Below are positions 27,276 to 35,452 of a stretch of 64,000 nucleotides of DNA, piece by piece. This DNA is from Paenibacillus sp. An7 (GTDB lineage Bacteria; Bacillota; Bacilli; Paenibacillales; Paenibacillaceae). The notes under the pieces were generated by a model. That model was not told where the DNA came from. It saw only the letters and a program-made list of their open reading frames with translations, and made no database searches. A program made the translations under genes and the position numbers. The stretch's first letter is position 1. Every line of letters begins with the position of its first letter. Location of the stretch: assembly GCF_009870785.1 (NCBI RefSeq), contig NZ_WTWX01000001.1, forward strand, positions 330,065 to 394,064. The letters run 5' to 3'.

Positions 27276-27306
27276 AAAAAACAGCAGCCCCCGCTTGAGA
27301 GCTGCC
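27276..27306 (-). terminator. terminator of the transaldolase gene
   Basis: On the minus strand GGCAGCTCTC and GGGGGCTGCTG form a stem followed by TTTTTT. Confidence 0.65.
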
Positions 27307-27331
27307 ATCAAATATCTAAACCTAGATTCGA

Positions 27332-28000
27332 TTATACTTGAACTGTTTTTTTCCAATCTGCTGCAAATTTCTCGATTCCTTGATCCGTTAACGGATGTTT
27401 AGACAATTGTTCAATAACAGAGAAAGGAATAGTAGCTATATGTGCACCTGCCATTGCAACGCGTGTTACGTGGTCTGGATGGCGAACGGATGCGGCAATA
27501 ATTTGTGCATCCAAATTATGAGTTTTGAACAATTCAGCAATTTTGGCTACAAGCAATACGCCATCTTCTGAGATATCATCCAAGCGACCCAAGAATGGGG
27601 ATACATAGGTTGCACCCGCACGTGCTGCTAAAAGTGCCTGATTGACTGTGAAAATCAAGGTTACATTGGTTTTTACACCTTTTTTAGTCAGATAACGGCA
27701 TGCTTCTAAACCAGCAAGTGTCATTGGCAGTTTAATCGTAATATTTTTATCATTATTATTGATCTTGATTAGTTCATTCGCTTGTGCAATCATTTCTTCC
27801 GCTGTTTCTGCATCAGGTGTTACTTCAGCCGATACGGATTCAACTTCCGGTACTTCACGTAAGATTTCCTCGATACGATCTTCAAATTTCACACCTTCTT
27901 TAGCAACCAAAGAGGGATTTGTCGTAACTCCAGACAACACTCCAATTTTGTAAGCCTTTTTGATGTCTTCCAGATTAGCTGTGTCAATAAAGAATTTCAT
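27332..28000 (-). CDS. tal: transaldolase (short MipB/TalC type)
   Basis: The 222-residue enzyme transfers dihydroxyacetone units between sugar phosphates in the non-oxidative pentose phosphate pathway. Seen are [45 protein letters not shown] (with the Schiff-base Lys), [20 protein letters not shown] and SPFLGRLDD. The length is that of the small bacterial transaldolases related to fructose-6-phosphate aldolase. It lies 74 bp downstream of glucose-6-phosphate dehydrogenase on the same strand, so the two pentose-phosphate genes likely form one operon. Confidence 0.95.
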   Translation of the reverse strand: MKFFIDTANLEDIKKAYKIGVLSGVTTNPSLVAKEGVKFEDRIEEILREVPEVESVSAEVTPDAETAEEMIAQANELIKINNNDKNITIKLPMTLAGLEACRYLTKKGVKTNVTLIFTVNQALLAARAGATYVSPFLGRLDDISEDGVLLVAKIAELFKTHNLDAQIIAASVRHPDHVTRVAMAGAHIATIPFSVIEQLSKHPLTDQGIEKFAADWKKTVQV

Positions 28001-28074
28001 CGATATTACCTCCGTTTATTGGGTATGATTTAGTAGGCTTCAAATTTATCGTAAACGTGTTGTATACGTTCCTT

Positions 28075-29610
28075 CTATTGAAGCACAGGGCTTTTTGTTA
28101 CAAGACTAAGATCTTCTTCTATGGTTTCGGTTCTCTTTTCCTCTTCTTGATCGAACCACCAGTGATATCCATCCTGCGCAAGCAATTCATCCGAAGCAGA
28201 AGGTCCGTTAGTTCCCGCAGCATATATATGAAGAGGTACAAGATTTTCATTGTAAGCTTCTAAAATTGGCTCGACCCACTGCCATGACAACTCCACTTCT
28301 TCCCAATGTGCAAAGAATGTAGAGTCCCCGTTCAGCGCATCGCCGATTAGATTCTCATAAGCTTCCGGTAAGTTCGCTTGGCTCTCGTGGAAATCGATAT
28401 ACATCGGTTTGATCTTCTCTTTATTCAGAGGATCTCTTGTATTCAGATGCAGCGAAATTCTTTCGTCTGGACTGATTTCAAAAACAAGCAAGTTCGGCTT
28501 TTTGTTCTCGTCTTGTGTTCCGCCGGACTTCTTCAATGGCTCTTTGAATTCGATCACAATACGTGTCGATTTCTCTTTCATTCGTTTACCGGTACGGATA
28601 TAGAAAGGAACCCCGCGCCAGAAATAGTCATCAATTTTCAGTTTCGCCGCGATAAAAGTATCATTACTGGAGTCTTCTGGGATATTCGGTTCCGAAGTAT
28701 ATCCTACAACTGGATTCCCATCAATCACTCCTGCCCCATACTGTCCACGGATCACAGAGGATTTGACATCTTCTTTATGCAGCTGTTCCAAAGAATTCAT
28801 GACGATTTTCTTTTTCTCCCGAACATCATCATTTGTTGTATTATTCGGAGAGTGAGTCGTCAGCATCATGAGCAATTGCAACATATGATTCTGGAACATA
28901 TCCCTAACTGCTCCCGCTTGATCATAATAGCCAGCTCTCTCTTCCACACCTACGGTTTCATTGGACGTGATTTGAATATTCGCTATATAGCGATTGTCCC
29001 ACAAGGCTTTAAAGACTGGGTTGTTGTTTTGCAGAACTTCCAGTTTCTGAACCATTGGTTTGCCAAGATAGTGATCAATACGGAAAATTTCTTCTTCCCT
29101 AAAAGCAATGGACAAACTTTCATTTAACTCTCGTGCAGACTGCAAGTCATGTCCAAACGGTTTCTCGATCACCAAGCGCTTCCATCCACTTGTTTTTCCA
29201 AGTCCGCTTTCCTGAATATTAGCAGCAATGGTTCCAAAAAATTGAGGTCCTACAGACAAATAGAACATCCGGTTCGACTTCGTCTCCAATTTTTGTTCCT
29301 GTTGTTCAATTTCTTGCAGTAATGTTTTGTAATCTTCTTTATGACCAACATCAAGAACACGATAGCGGAAAACTTCTATAAATTTTTGAAGATTTTCTTG
29401 ATCTATCACTTTGCGCCGGGAGAACATCCGTAAAGATTTCTCAACATTGGCCTGAAAATCAGGATCGGAAAGTTCTCTTCTCCCAAGACCGAATACAGAG
29501 AACGATTTGGGTAATTTTTGATCAATAAATAAATTATATAAAGCAGGGTAAATTTTCCTTTTTGCTAAATCCCCTGTGGCTCCAAACAATACAAATGTAA
29601 TAGCCTCCAT
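28075..29610 (-). CDS. zwf: glucose-6-phosphate 1-dehydrogenase
   Basis: The 511-residue enzyme oxidises glucose-6-phosphate with NADP, the entry step of the oxidative pentose phosphate pathway. The N-terminal FVLFGATGDLAKRKIYPALY binds the cofactor, and the active-site signature RIDHYLGKPMVQ contains the catalytic His region. Further motifs are VIEKPFGHDL, NHMLQLLMML and GKRMKEKSTRIVIEFK. The C-terminus has a charged extension (about 485-511). It is upstream of transaldolase and divergent from a LysR regulator that may control it. Confidence 0.97.
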   Translation of the reverse strand: MEAITFVLFGATGDLAKRKIYPALYNLFIDQKLPKSFSVFGLGRRELSDPDFQANVEKSLRMFSRRKVIDQENLQKFIEVFRYRVLDVGHKEDYKTLLQEIEQQEQKLETKSNRMFYLSVGPQFFGTIAANIQESGLGKTSGWKRLVIEKPFGHDLQSARELNESLSIAFREEEIFRIDHYLGKPMVQKLEVLQNNNPVFKALWDNRYIANIQITSNETVGVEERAGYYDQAGAVRDMFQNHMLQLLMMLTTHSPNNTTNDDVREKKKIVMNSLEQLHKEDVKSSVIRGQYGAGVIDGNPVVGYTSEPNIPEDSSNDTFIAAKLKIDDYFWRGVPFYIRTGKRMKEKSTRIVIEFKEPLKKSGGTQDENKKPNLLVFEISPDERISLHLNTRDPLNKEKIKPMYIDFHESQANLPEAYENLIGDALNGDSTFFAHWEEVELSWQWVEPILEAYNENLVPLHIYAAGTNGPSASDELLAQDGYHWWFDQEEEKRTETIEEDLSLVTKSPVLQ

Positions 29611-29738
29611 GATTTCTCTCCTCTCCGTTGATGCCTGTTAGTTAGACCTTTTAGTTAAATCTGGTATTTCAATCTTTAATCCACTATAATACAAATCACA
29701 CCTATACAGGTAATTAATATATTTCACAGGAGCTATAG

Positions 29739-30623
29739 ATGACGTCTATGATCAATCACGAACTATACAAAGTATTTTATTGGGCAGCAAAAACAGGAAG
29801 CCTCTCTAACGCAGCTAAAGTGCTGTTTATTACTCAGCCAAGTGTCAGTCACGCGATCAAACAACTGGAAGAAAGCCTGGGTGTCACCTTGTTTTACCGA
29901 ACTTCCAAAGGGGTCTCTTTAACCCAAGAAGGAGCAACATTATATTCCTATATAGAACAGTCTCATATTCTGATTTCACTGGCTGAAGAAAAAATGACGG
30001 CACTTAAAAAACTAGATAGCGGTGAGCTGCGAATCGGCGGAAGCGATTCCTTGTTCAAACATTACATGCTTCCTTATCTAGAGAGCTACCACCAGAAATA
30101 TCCGGGTATTAAGCTTCACCTTAATCACGGGACGACTCCTGAAACCATTGCTTTCTTAAAGGAAGGTAAGATTGATCTAGGTGTCGTTCGGATGCCGATT
30201 GTTGATCCACAAATTGAGGTCATTGGTGGAGTTCACCTGCAGGACTGCTTTGTGGCGGGAGCTCGTTATGCTGAACTTAAGGATCGGGTACTAACACTCG
30301 AACACCTGCTTGAGTATCCAATCATTTTATTTTCACGCAACAGCCGGGCACGAATGGCAATTACAGAGCTTTTTCAGACCTACGGACATCAAATCAAACC
30401 TGAAATCGAGGTAGGCAGTGTAGATTTGTTAATTGAACTTGCACGAAAAGGTCTTGGCATCTCTTATGTAACGAAAGAGTTCATTTCGAAAGAACTTGAA
30501 GAAGGCTCTCTATTTGAAATTCAACTCGATATCCAAATGCCTCCCTCTCAAGTGGGTCTTATGACTATGCGTAATATGCCGCTGTCCACGGCAGCCAGCA
30601 AATTTATAGAACTCGTAAATTAA
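29739..30623 (+). CDS. LysR family transcriptional regulator
   Basis: The 294-residue protein has the LysR helix-turn-helix at 8-65 (FYWAAKTGSLSNAAKVLFIT, QPSVSHAIKQLEESLGVTLF) and a substrate-binding domain from about 90 on (GELRIGGSDSLFKHYMLPYL). It is divergent from zwf with 128 bp between the starts, the usual layout for a regulator and its target. The effector is unknown. AGGAG lies six bases before the ATG at 29739. It resembles CysL/YtlI-type regulators in length and pattern only. Confidence 0.9.
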   Translation: MTSMINHELYKVFYWAAKTGSLSNAAKVLFITQPSVSHAIKQLEESLGVTLFYRTSKGVSLTQEGATLYSYIEQSHILISLAEEKMTALKKLDSGELRIGGSDSLFKHYMLPYLESYHQKYPGIKLHLNHGTTPETIAFLKEGKIDLGVVRMPIVDPQIEVIGGVHLQDCFVAGARYAELKDRVLTLEHLLEYPIILFSRNSRARMAITELFQTYGHQIKPEIEVGSVDLLIELARKGLGISYVTKEFISKELEEGSLFEIQLDIQMPPSQVGLMTMRNMPLSTAASKFIELVN

Positions 30624-30657
30624 TCCTATTAAATAATTGAGCATTTTTAGGAAAAGT

Positions 30658-30703
30658 AAAAAGCATTCATCACCTGAGCTGTCAGGTACGAATGCTCTTT
30701 TTT
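30658..30703 (+). terminator. terminator after the LysR gene
   Basis: AAAGCATTC and GAATGCTCTTTTTT pair, with an inner stem ACCTGA/TCAGGT. It may also end the convergent MauA-like operon. Confidence 0.85.
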
Positions 30704-30709
30704 ATGATA

Positions 30710-30723
30710 TTGAAATTGATTCA
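30710..30723. repeat. sequence resembling one end of the MITE-like element
   Basis: TTGAAATTGATTCA resembles the right terminal repeat of the 120-bp element (25766, 38860). No element body is attached. An oppositely oriented end lies at 34351. Confidence 0.35.
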
Positions 30724-30729
30724 CCTAAA

Positions 30730-31197
30730 TCAATATAAGTTCGTAGACTTACAACCGCAAATGACATATTGGCCTGTAATTTCAGCACCTTTATAACACC
30801 ATCTATTCCCGCTATTAGGCTGAACGTACTGACTCACACAATCCATACATTTCGCTCTTACCCCTACCGGATCACTCGTATACCACCAGCCGGATGGATG
30901 AGGACATAAACCTCTGCACCCATTTAATGCATTGTTCGTTGTGCAAGTAACATACGTGGAAGGGCAAGAGCCGTCCGCTCCGCATCCCGTGCAAAATTGT
31001 CCATGTGGCGGAGAACAAGCTCCTTGTAAAAAAGAGATTCTAGCCACATCTTCTCTTGGGTTAATTAGAATCTTGGCGAGCATGAGAGCAATCTGTTCAG
31101 AAATTCGGTTCAACCAGGTCTTACGCGTCCATTTTCGAGTAATGCGGCTGATCGAGTCTTGGGTTTGTTCGTCTTTATTAACAGGTTTACGCCACAT
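30730..31197 (-). CDS. methylamine dehydrogenase light chain-like protein (MauA-like)
   Basis: The 155-residue protein has a basic, helical N-terminus (1-58) without Cys, then a compact domain with 12 Cys (61, 69, 72, 78, 85, 94, 98, 117, 120, 134, 147, 149). The true MADH light chain has six disulfides. The C-terminal NRWCYKGAEITGQYVICGC resembles the IIWCFGAEDDAMTYHC region that holds one Trp of the TTQ cofactor. W104/W105 are candidates for the partner Trp. The N-terminus has RK where a Tat signal would have RR. It is the last gene of a MauF/E/D-like operon. No heavy chain (MauB) or amicyanin is nearby, so activity as an amine dehydrogenase is doubtful. Confidence 0.75.
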   Translation of the reverse strand: MWRKPVNKDEQTQDSISRITRKWTRKTWLNRISEQIALMLAKILINPREDVARISFLQGACSPPHGQFCTGCGADGSCPSTYVTCTTNNALNGCRGLCPHPSGWWYTSDPVGVRAKCMDCVSQYVQPNSGNRWCYKGAEITGQYVICGCKSTNLY

Positions 31198-31215
31198 CAG
31201 AATTCCCCCTTACAA

Positions 31216-31755
31216 CTAGGAAACCTTTGCTGATTTAATATAACTTTCTAGTTGTTCCCGGCTGTTGACGAGTCCTTTATGTCTGATGACGCCCTGCGAA
31301 TCGATTGCATAAGCATAAGGAGTCACTTGAACATCCAGCTGATGAGCAAATTCGGAACTTACTAGAACGACTTCATTCTCATACTCCATTTGATGAGCAT
31401 AATCCTCGGCCAGTTCTGCTGATGAGAATAACATAAGAACCGGCTGCACCTCATACTCTTTTGCGATCAGCTGAAAATCAGGCAGAATTTCGGCACATTC
31501 CCTACACGTTGGTGAGCCAAATAACATCAGAGCGGGGCTTCCCTTCAGTTCCTCTGTTGACCACAGCCTGCCATCTAGATGAGGGGTTGTGGCTGCCGGA
31601 AGCCTCTCGCCAACAGGAATACCGGACTGATTTACTCCTCGCGCGGTCCCCATAATCATGATGCCGAGTTGTCTGAACAAGATCAGATTGAGAATCACTA
31701 ACGGAACAACGAGCAGCCATAAAATCGCATAGGACACCCAAAAGAACGTAGACAT
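31216..31755 (-). CDS. MauD-like thiol-disulfide oxidoreductase
   Basis: The 179-residue protein has an N-terminal membrane anchor (about 5-27) and a thioredoxin-like domain with the redox motif CREC (GSPTCRECAEILPDF, about 85-99). A cis-Pro segment (VQVTPYAYAIDSQG) follows. This is the plan of MauD, which helps form the disulfides of the methylamine dehydrogenase small subunit. It lies 19 bp before the MauA-like gene. Membrane location with the active domain outside is inferred. Confidence 0.82.
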   Translation of the reverse strand: MSTFFWVSYAILWLLVVPLVILNLILFRQLGIMIMGTARGVNQSGIPVGERLPAATTPHLDGRLWSTEELKGSPALMLFGSPTCRECAEILPDFQLIAKEYEVQPVLMLFSSAELAEDYAHQMEYENEVVLVSSEFAHQLDVQVTPYAYAIDSQGVIRHKGLVNSREQLESYIKSAKVS

Positions 31756-31769
31756 GAGAAAAACACCTT

Positions 31770-32309
31770 CTACTTCGTTATTTTTTCAACATAGATAGCG
31801 GCTATAGCGCGGTAAGCGCGAATCGCATAGATTGCATCCGGCACTCCAACCACACAAACGAGTGCAACTATCATACATAGAACTTCCATCATGAGACCTT
31901 CCAGTGATAAAGATAATGGTAGTTCCTTCGTCTGCAACCAGCGGCTTATGAATATAAGGAGAGAGATGACAGCTAGAATCCCATTACCAGCGGCAAGTCG
32001 GTAGCTTAGTTTAGATGCAATCTGTGAACCAAAACACCCGCAATCGATCCTTCCATTACGCTGTAAATAATAGAGAACGCCGATCCCTTGAATAAGATAA
32101 AGAATAGACAAACTAAGTAATCCCATAGCGGTTGATATTGTAAAAAGGATCGTAACCGAGATAAACTGCATTACGATTAATAATAGATGGATCTGGGAAT
32201 TACCTGGGAAATGATGCGGATCACGGAAGATCTTACTCCATATATAGCTGACTATAGAAAAGAGCATGGGAAGTGTTAGTAAAATAGCTGTAAGATCATA
32301 CATGATCAT
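31770..32309 (-). CDS. MauE/DoxX family membrane protein
   Basis: The 179-residue protein has about four or five membrane segments and the RIDCGCFGSQ motif typical of MauE and related redox-associated membrane proteins. MauE acts with MauD in making the light chain, probably by passing electrons across the membrane. It lies 15 bp before the MauD-like gene and 22 bp after the upstream membrane gene, so all four form one operon. Confidence 0.85.
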   Translation of the reverse strand: MIMYDLTAILLTLPMLFSIVSYIWSKIFRDPHHFPGNSQIHLLLIVMQFISVTILFTISTAMGLLSLSILYLIQGIGVLYYLQRNGRIDCGCFGSQIASKLSYRLAAGNGILAVISLLIFISRWLQTKELPLSLSLEGLMMEVLCMIVALVCVVGVPDAIYAIRAYRAIAAIYVEKITK

Positions 32310-32330
32310 CAGGTCTCCTTCGATCTTGGA

Positions 32331-32975
32331 CTAGTTCATGAAGATAAGAATAATGGAACCTATAAGAAGTATGTAAGAAGCGAATAGCCGCATGGCTGTA
32401 AGCGCTGTGTGTCTGAACACCCTTTTCTTAAGCATCTGATAGACGAAAGACCTGATAAAAGGAAGACTGAACACCATCCCTCGAACCAATCCAAAACAAA
32501 AACCCGCCGTTACACTTAGCCACCAGGGTGCAGAAAATAAAGAGATGAGCACATAGCAATGGAATAATACGCCTGCCTGCAAAGTAATAAAGCCCATACC
32601 CAGAATATTTCCCCATAGCGCTGCTGTGCGGTATCCTGCATCTTTAATCCAGACAGACGGTACGATAAAGTTACCGGAAGGTAACAGCCCTGCTTTGTTC
32701 CACAGTTCAAGTCCAATAAAAAGAAGGAAAATAAGGATAATAACAGGCTTATAATACAAGTCCAGTTGAGCTCCTTTCAGTAAAAAGTTTGCTCCGCCAA
32801 TTATTAATCCGGTTAACAAACCGCCAAGTGTACAGAAAAAAATATAGACTACTGCATACTTCATTTTGCTCACCTTTGTACTCTCAAGGCTTCCCAGCAC
32901 ATTGAGTCCACATGTCGTATCCACACTTGATATTGCTGCCGCCACAGCAAAAACAAATAATAAGAAGGTCAACAA
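32331..32975 (-). CDS. integral membrane protein at the mauF position
   Basis: The 214-residue protein has six or seven membrane segments and Cys residues in or near membranes (DTTCGLN, FFCTLGG, FHCYVL, FCFGLV). It heads the operon that ends with the MauA-like gene. Its place and size recall MauF/CcdA-type proteins, which move reducing power across the membrane, but I cannot confirm homology by eye. The start is TTG at 32975 with GGGGAG upstream. Confidence 0.6.
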   Translation of the reverse strand: MLTFLLFVFAVAAAISSVDTTCGLNVLGSLESTKVSKMKYAVVYIFFCTLGGLLTGLIIGGANFLLKGAQLDLYYKPVIILIFLLFIGLELWNKAGLLPSGNFIVPSVWIKDAGYRTAALWGNILGMGFITLQAGVLFHCYVLISLFSAPWWLSVTAGFCFGLVRGMVFSLPFIRSFVYQMLKKRVFRHTALTAMRLFASYILLIGSIILIFMN

Positions 32976-33291
32976 CTTTGCATCTCCCCTTATTTCATAT
33001 GGTTAATTACTTCCCTTACTCATCGTATGAGTTGTAGAATGAAATTAGCCTTAAATCAGAAAAAAACAAAGCAAAGAAGAAACAAAAGGTCTCTTCGTAT
33101 GCTTTGTTTTGGAATTGTTTTTAAAAATGTGATCTACGGTATATTCGGCATTCTTGGTCAATTCCTCCTGTTCCATTCTCAAAACAAAAAGAGCTATCTT
33201 TTCTTTCCCATTGATTGACAATCAGCTGAACCCTTTACTATAGTAGTCTGATATAAAAAAGCACTTTATTACTTGAAAGGAAGAAATCTTC
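32976..33291. other. intergenic region between the MauF-like and azlC genes
   Basis: This divergent region should hold both promoters. An 11-bp inverted repeat AAAACAAAGCA/TGCTTTGTTTT spans 33064-33110, with a 25-nt loop. A 63-codon frame at 33027-33218 has no ribosome binding site and a biased composition, so I do not call it. Confidence 0.5.
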
Positions 33292-34017
33292 ATGAGTTTA
33301 CCTCTGCTTAAGCAAGCCCGAACAGCTGACGAGGATTCGTTTGTACAGGGTGTAAAAGACTGTGTCCCCACTTTGCTGGGATATATGAGCATCGGATTCG
33401 CTTTTGGAATCGTAGGCATCTCCTCTGATCTAAGCATTCTTGAAGTCGCCTTATTATCTATCCTTGTCTATGCGGGATCAGCACAGTTCATTATCTGCGC
33501 GCTCCTTGTGACAAGTACGCCCGCTTCAGCGATCATATTGACTACTTTTATCGTTAATTTAAGGCACTTTCTACTGAGTCTAACCGTTGCACCTTATTTG
33601 ACCCGTTACTCGCTTCCACAAAACATTGGTTTTGGAGCATTATTAACGGATGAAACATTTGGTGTGGCTGCAAGCCGGATTGCCGGACAGGGTGAACTTA
33701 ATAATCGGTGGATGAACGGTTTAAATATTACCGCGTACCTATGCTGGATCGCTGCTTGTACGCTAGGAGCCCTTTCAGGTCAGTGGATATCTAATCCTGA
33801 AGCGCTCGGGCTTGATTTTGCTCTTGTCGCTATGTTTGCGGCTTTATTAGTATTACAGTTACAATCCACTCCAAAAAACAAACTGACGCACCGCTTGTCC
33901 CTGGTTCTATATATGATCATTTCAATGATTATTCTCTCTTTCCTGCTTCCTTCTCATATCGCCGTACTCATTTCAACCATTGTTGTGGCAACCATTGGGG
34001 TGGTGACAGATCGATGA
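33292..34017 (+). CDS. azlC: AzlC family branched-chain amino acid export protein
   Basis: The 241-residue membrane protein has GVKDCVPTLLGYMSIGFAFG, the conserved AzlC opening, plus YAGSAQFI and VNLRHFLLSL. AzlC and AzlD together export branched-chain amino acids or their analogues. The next gene (azlD) starts inside its stop codon (4-bp overlap), the classical arrangement. GAAAGGAAG precedes the ATG. Confidence 0.94.
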   Translation: MSLPLLKQARTADEDSFVQGVKDCVPTLLGYMSIGFAFGIVGISSDLSILEVALLSILVYAGSAQFIICALLVTSTPASAIILTTFIVNLRHFLLSLTVAPYLTRYSLPQNIGFGALLTDETFGVAASRIAGQGELNNRWMNGLNITAYLCWIAACTLGALSGQWISNPEALGLDFALVAMFAALLVLQLQSTPKNKLTHRLSLVLYMIISMIILSFLLPSHIAVLISTIVVATIGVVTDR

Positions 34018-34337
34018 CGATAAGTATGAATATGATTTGGCTGATTGTGGGATGTATGATCGTTACCTTGCTTCCACGCATCATTCCTTTTATCTTTGTG
34101 CGTAGTGTTCAGATGCCTGAGGTCGTCCTAAAATGGCTTTCTTATATCCCGGTATGCATTCTGACAGCGCTTGTTACCGAAAGTATGCTGCAAGATACGG
34201 GCAGCCTGCTTCGTTTTAACTGGCATGTAGTAATTGTCCTCATTCCATCCGTCATTACTGCTATATGGACAAAAAGTCTCTCTCTCACCGTCATTATTGG
34301 TGTTGCCTGCATGGCTTTACTTCGTTTCATAATGTAA
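34014..34337 (+). CDS. azlD: AzlD domain protein
   Basis: The 107-residue protein has three or four membrane segments and the GCMIVTLLPRIIPF and LKWLSYIPVCILTALV signatures of AzlD. It overlaps azlC by 4 bp (ATGA), implying translational coupling. It is the small subunit of the branched-chain amino acid exporter. Confidence 0.93.
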   Translation: MTISMNMIWLIVGCMIVTLLPRIIPFIFVRSVQMPEVVLKWLSYIPVCILTALVTESMLQDTGSLLRFNWHVVIVLIPSVITAIWTKSLSLTVIIGVACMALLRFIM

Positions 34338-34350
34338 TACATAATCTATA

Positions 34351-34367
34351 GAATCAATTTCACAACT
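34351..34367. repeat. sequence resembling the left end of the MITE-like element
   Basis: GAATCAATTTCACAACT matches the left end of the 120-bp element (GAATCAATTTCATAACT) with one mismatch. The rest of the element is absent, so it may be a relic. Confidence 0.4.
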
Positions 34368-34450
34368 TTTTGCTTCATTATTAAAGAAACCGTTATATTT
34401 ACGTTAACGATGTGTAATGTATAAATAATATTTCGTTCAGGAGGTAAGAC

Positions 34451-34852
34451 ATGTTGCACAAAATTGAACTAAATACATCCAAAAGAGATGAAATGAGAGA
34501 TATTACTCGGGAAGTGCAGTCTTATGTACGTAAAAGTGGGATTGCAGATGGCTTAGCCGTCATCTACACCTCGCATACAACTGCTGGGATTACCATTAAT
34601 GAAAATGCTGATCCCGATGTGAAGCATGATGTACTTATGAGACTGGATGAAGTTTATCCTTGGAATCATCCAAAATATCGGCACGCGGAAGGCAATACAG
34701 CCTCCCATCTGAAGGCAATAACGACAGGAACATCTCAGACGGTTATTATACAGAATGGGGAACTACTGCTTGGAAGATGGCAAGGGATCTATTTTTGTGA
34801 ATTTGATGGACCGCGTAACCGGGATTGTTATATTAAGATCATGGAAGGTTAA
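34451..34852 (+). CDS. YjbQ family protein (UPF0047)
   Basis: The 133-residue protein is a full-length YjbQ. It contains [28 protein letters not shown] and [19 protein letters not shown]. The His residues of these motifs form a metal or phosphate site in known structures. Family members show weak thiamine-phosphate synthase activity when overexpressed, but the true role is uncertain. CAGGAGG precedes the ATG. It is alone with a perfect-palindrome terminator. Confidence 0.94.
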   Translation: MLHKIELNTSKRDEMRDITREVQSYVRKSGIADGLAVIYTSHTTAGITINENADPDVKHDVLMRLDEVYPWNHPKYRHAEGNTASHLKAITTGTSQTVIIQNGELLLGRWQGIYFCEFDGPRNRDCYIKIMEG

Positions 34853-34866
34853 CGTTGTTACATACG

Positions 34867-34903
34867 AAAGGCAGTGAGGTGACCTCACTGCCTTTCTCTT
34901 TTT
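34867..34903 (+). terminator. terminator of the yjbQ gene
   Basis: AAAGGCAGTGAGGT and its exact complement form a 14-bp stem, followed by CTCTTTTTC. Confidence 0.85.
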
Positions 34904-34948
34904 CTCGAAAAGAATCAATACGATTCTAACCTGACCTGATAACAAACA

Positions 34949-35371
34949 TTAATCCGAATAAAGTTGTCCATTAAATGTCTCCGGTCCTACACGTATCGTA
35001 CCGAGTAGATTCGAGATGACATAAGCAGAATAGGTCAACTGCGGAGTGATGGGTGGATTAAAATCTGTTGCAGTAAAGTTAATAATCTGTGGAGCTAATA
35101 AGCTGAGGTCAAATGTGGAAGTTGCAGAATATACGATGGGGTCTGTCGGTGCTGTCCCTCTCACAATTCTTATCGTAATACCTGCTAAAGCAAGCGGAAC
35201 CTGTACAGAAATCGTCCCACTGAATACCACACGTGGATTGGCTCCTACACCAGCTGTTAACAGTCCAATTTGGCCAAACAATTGCGGGGTATTAAGCAGA
35301 AGAATAGGGATGGATATCGAGTTTGATGTTGAAGCATTCTGGGATGTTCTTGAATCTATAAATTGGCTCAT
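34949..35371 (-). CDS. unrecognised beta-rich protein, possibly spore-surface
   Basis: The 140-residue protein has a Ser/Thr/Asn-rich start (MSQFIDSRTSQNASTSNSIS) and alternating hydrophobic/Thr stretches typical of beta sandwiches (VVFSGTISVQVPLALAGITI, IVYSATSTFDLSL). It has no signal peptide, Cys or membrane helix. GGAGG precedes ATG 35371. The composition is like small exosporium or coat proteins of Bacillales, but I do not recognise the family. A decayed copy of its C-terminus sits at 25112-25176. Confidence 0.65.
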   Translation of the reverse strand: MSQFIDSRTSQNASTSNSISIPILLLNTPQLFGQIGLLTAGVGANPRVVFSGTISVQVPLALAGITIRIVRGTAPTDPIVYSATSTFDLSLLAPQIINFTATDFNPPITPQLTYSAYVISNLLGTIRVGPETFNGQLYSD

Positions 35372-35452
35372 ACGTTCTCTACCTCCTATTTCTTGAGATA
35401 GATTATCATATGCTTGGCCCCGCAATTTGGAATAAGCGGTTTAACTAATTAT

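Noticed and set aside
28378..29127. 249-codon frame opposite zwf
   Set aside because: It is fully antisense to the conserved zwf coding sequence and has a Phe/Ile/His-biased composition typical of a shadow frame.
33027..33218. 63-codon frame between the MauF-like and azlC genes
   Set aside because: There is no ribosome binding site, the start is Lys/Arg/Gln-rich, and it lies in the divergent promoter region.
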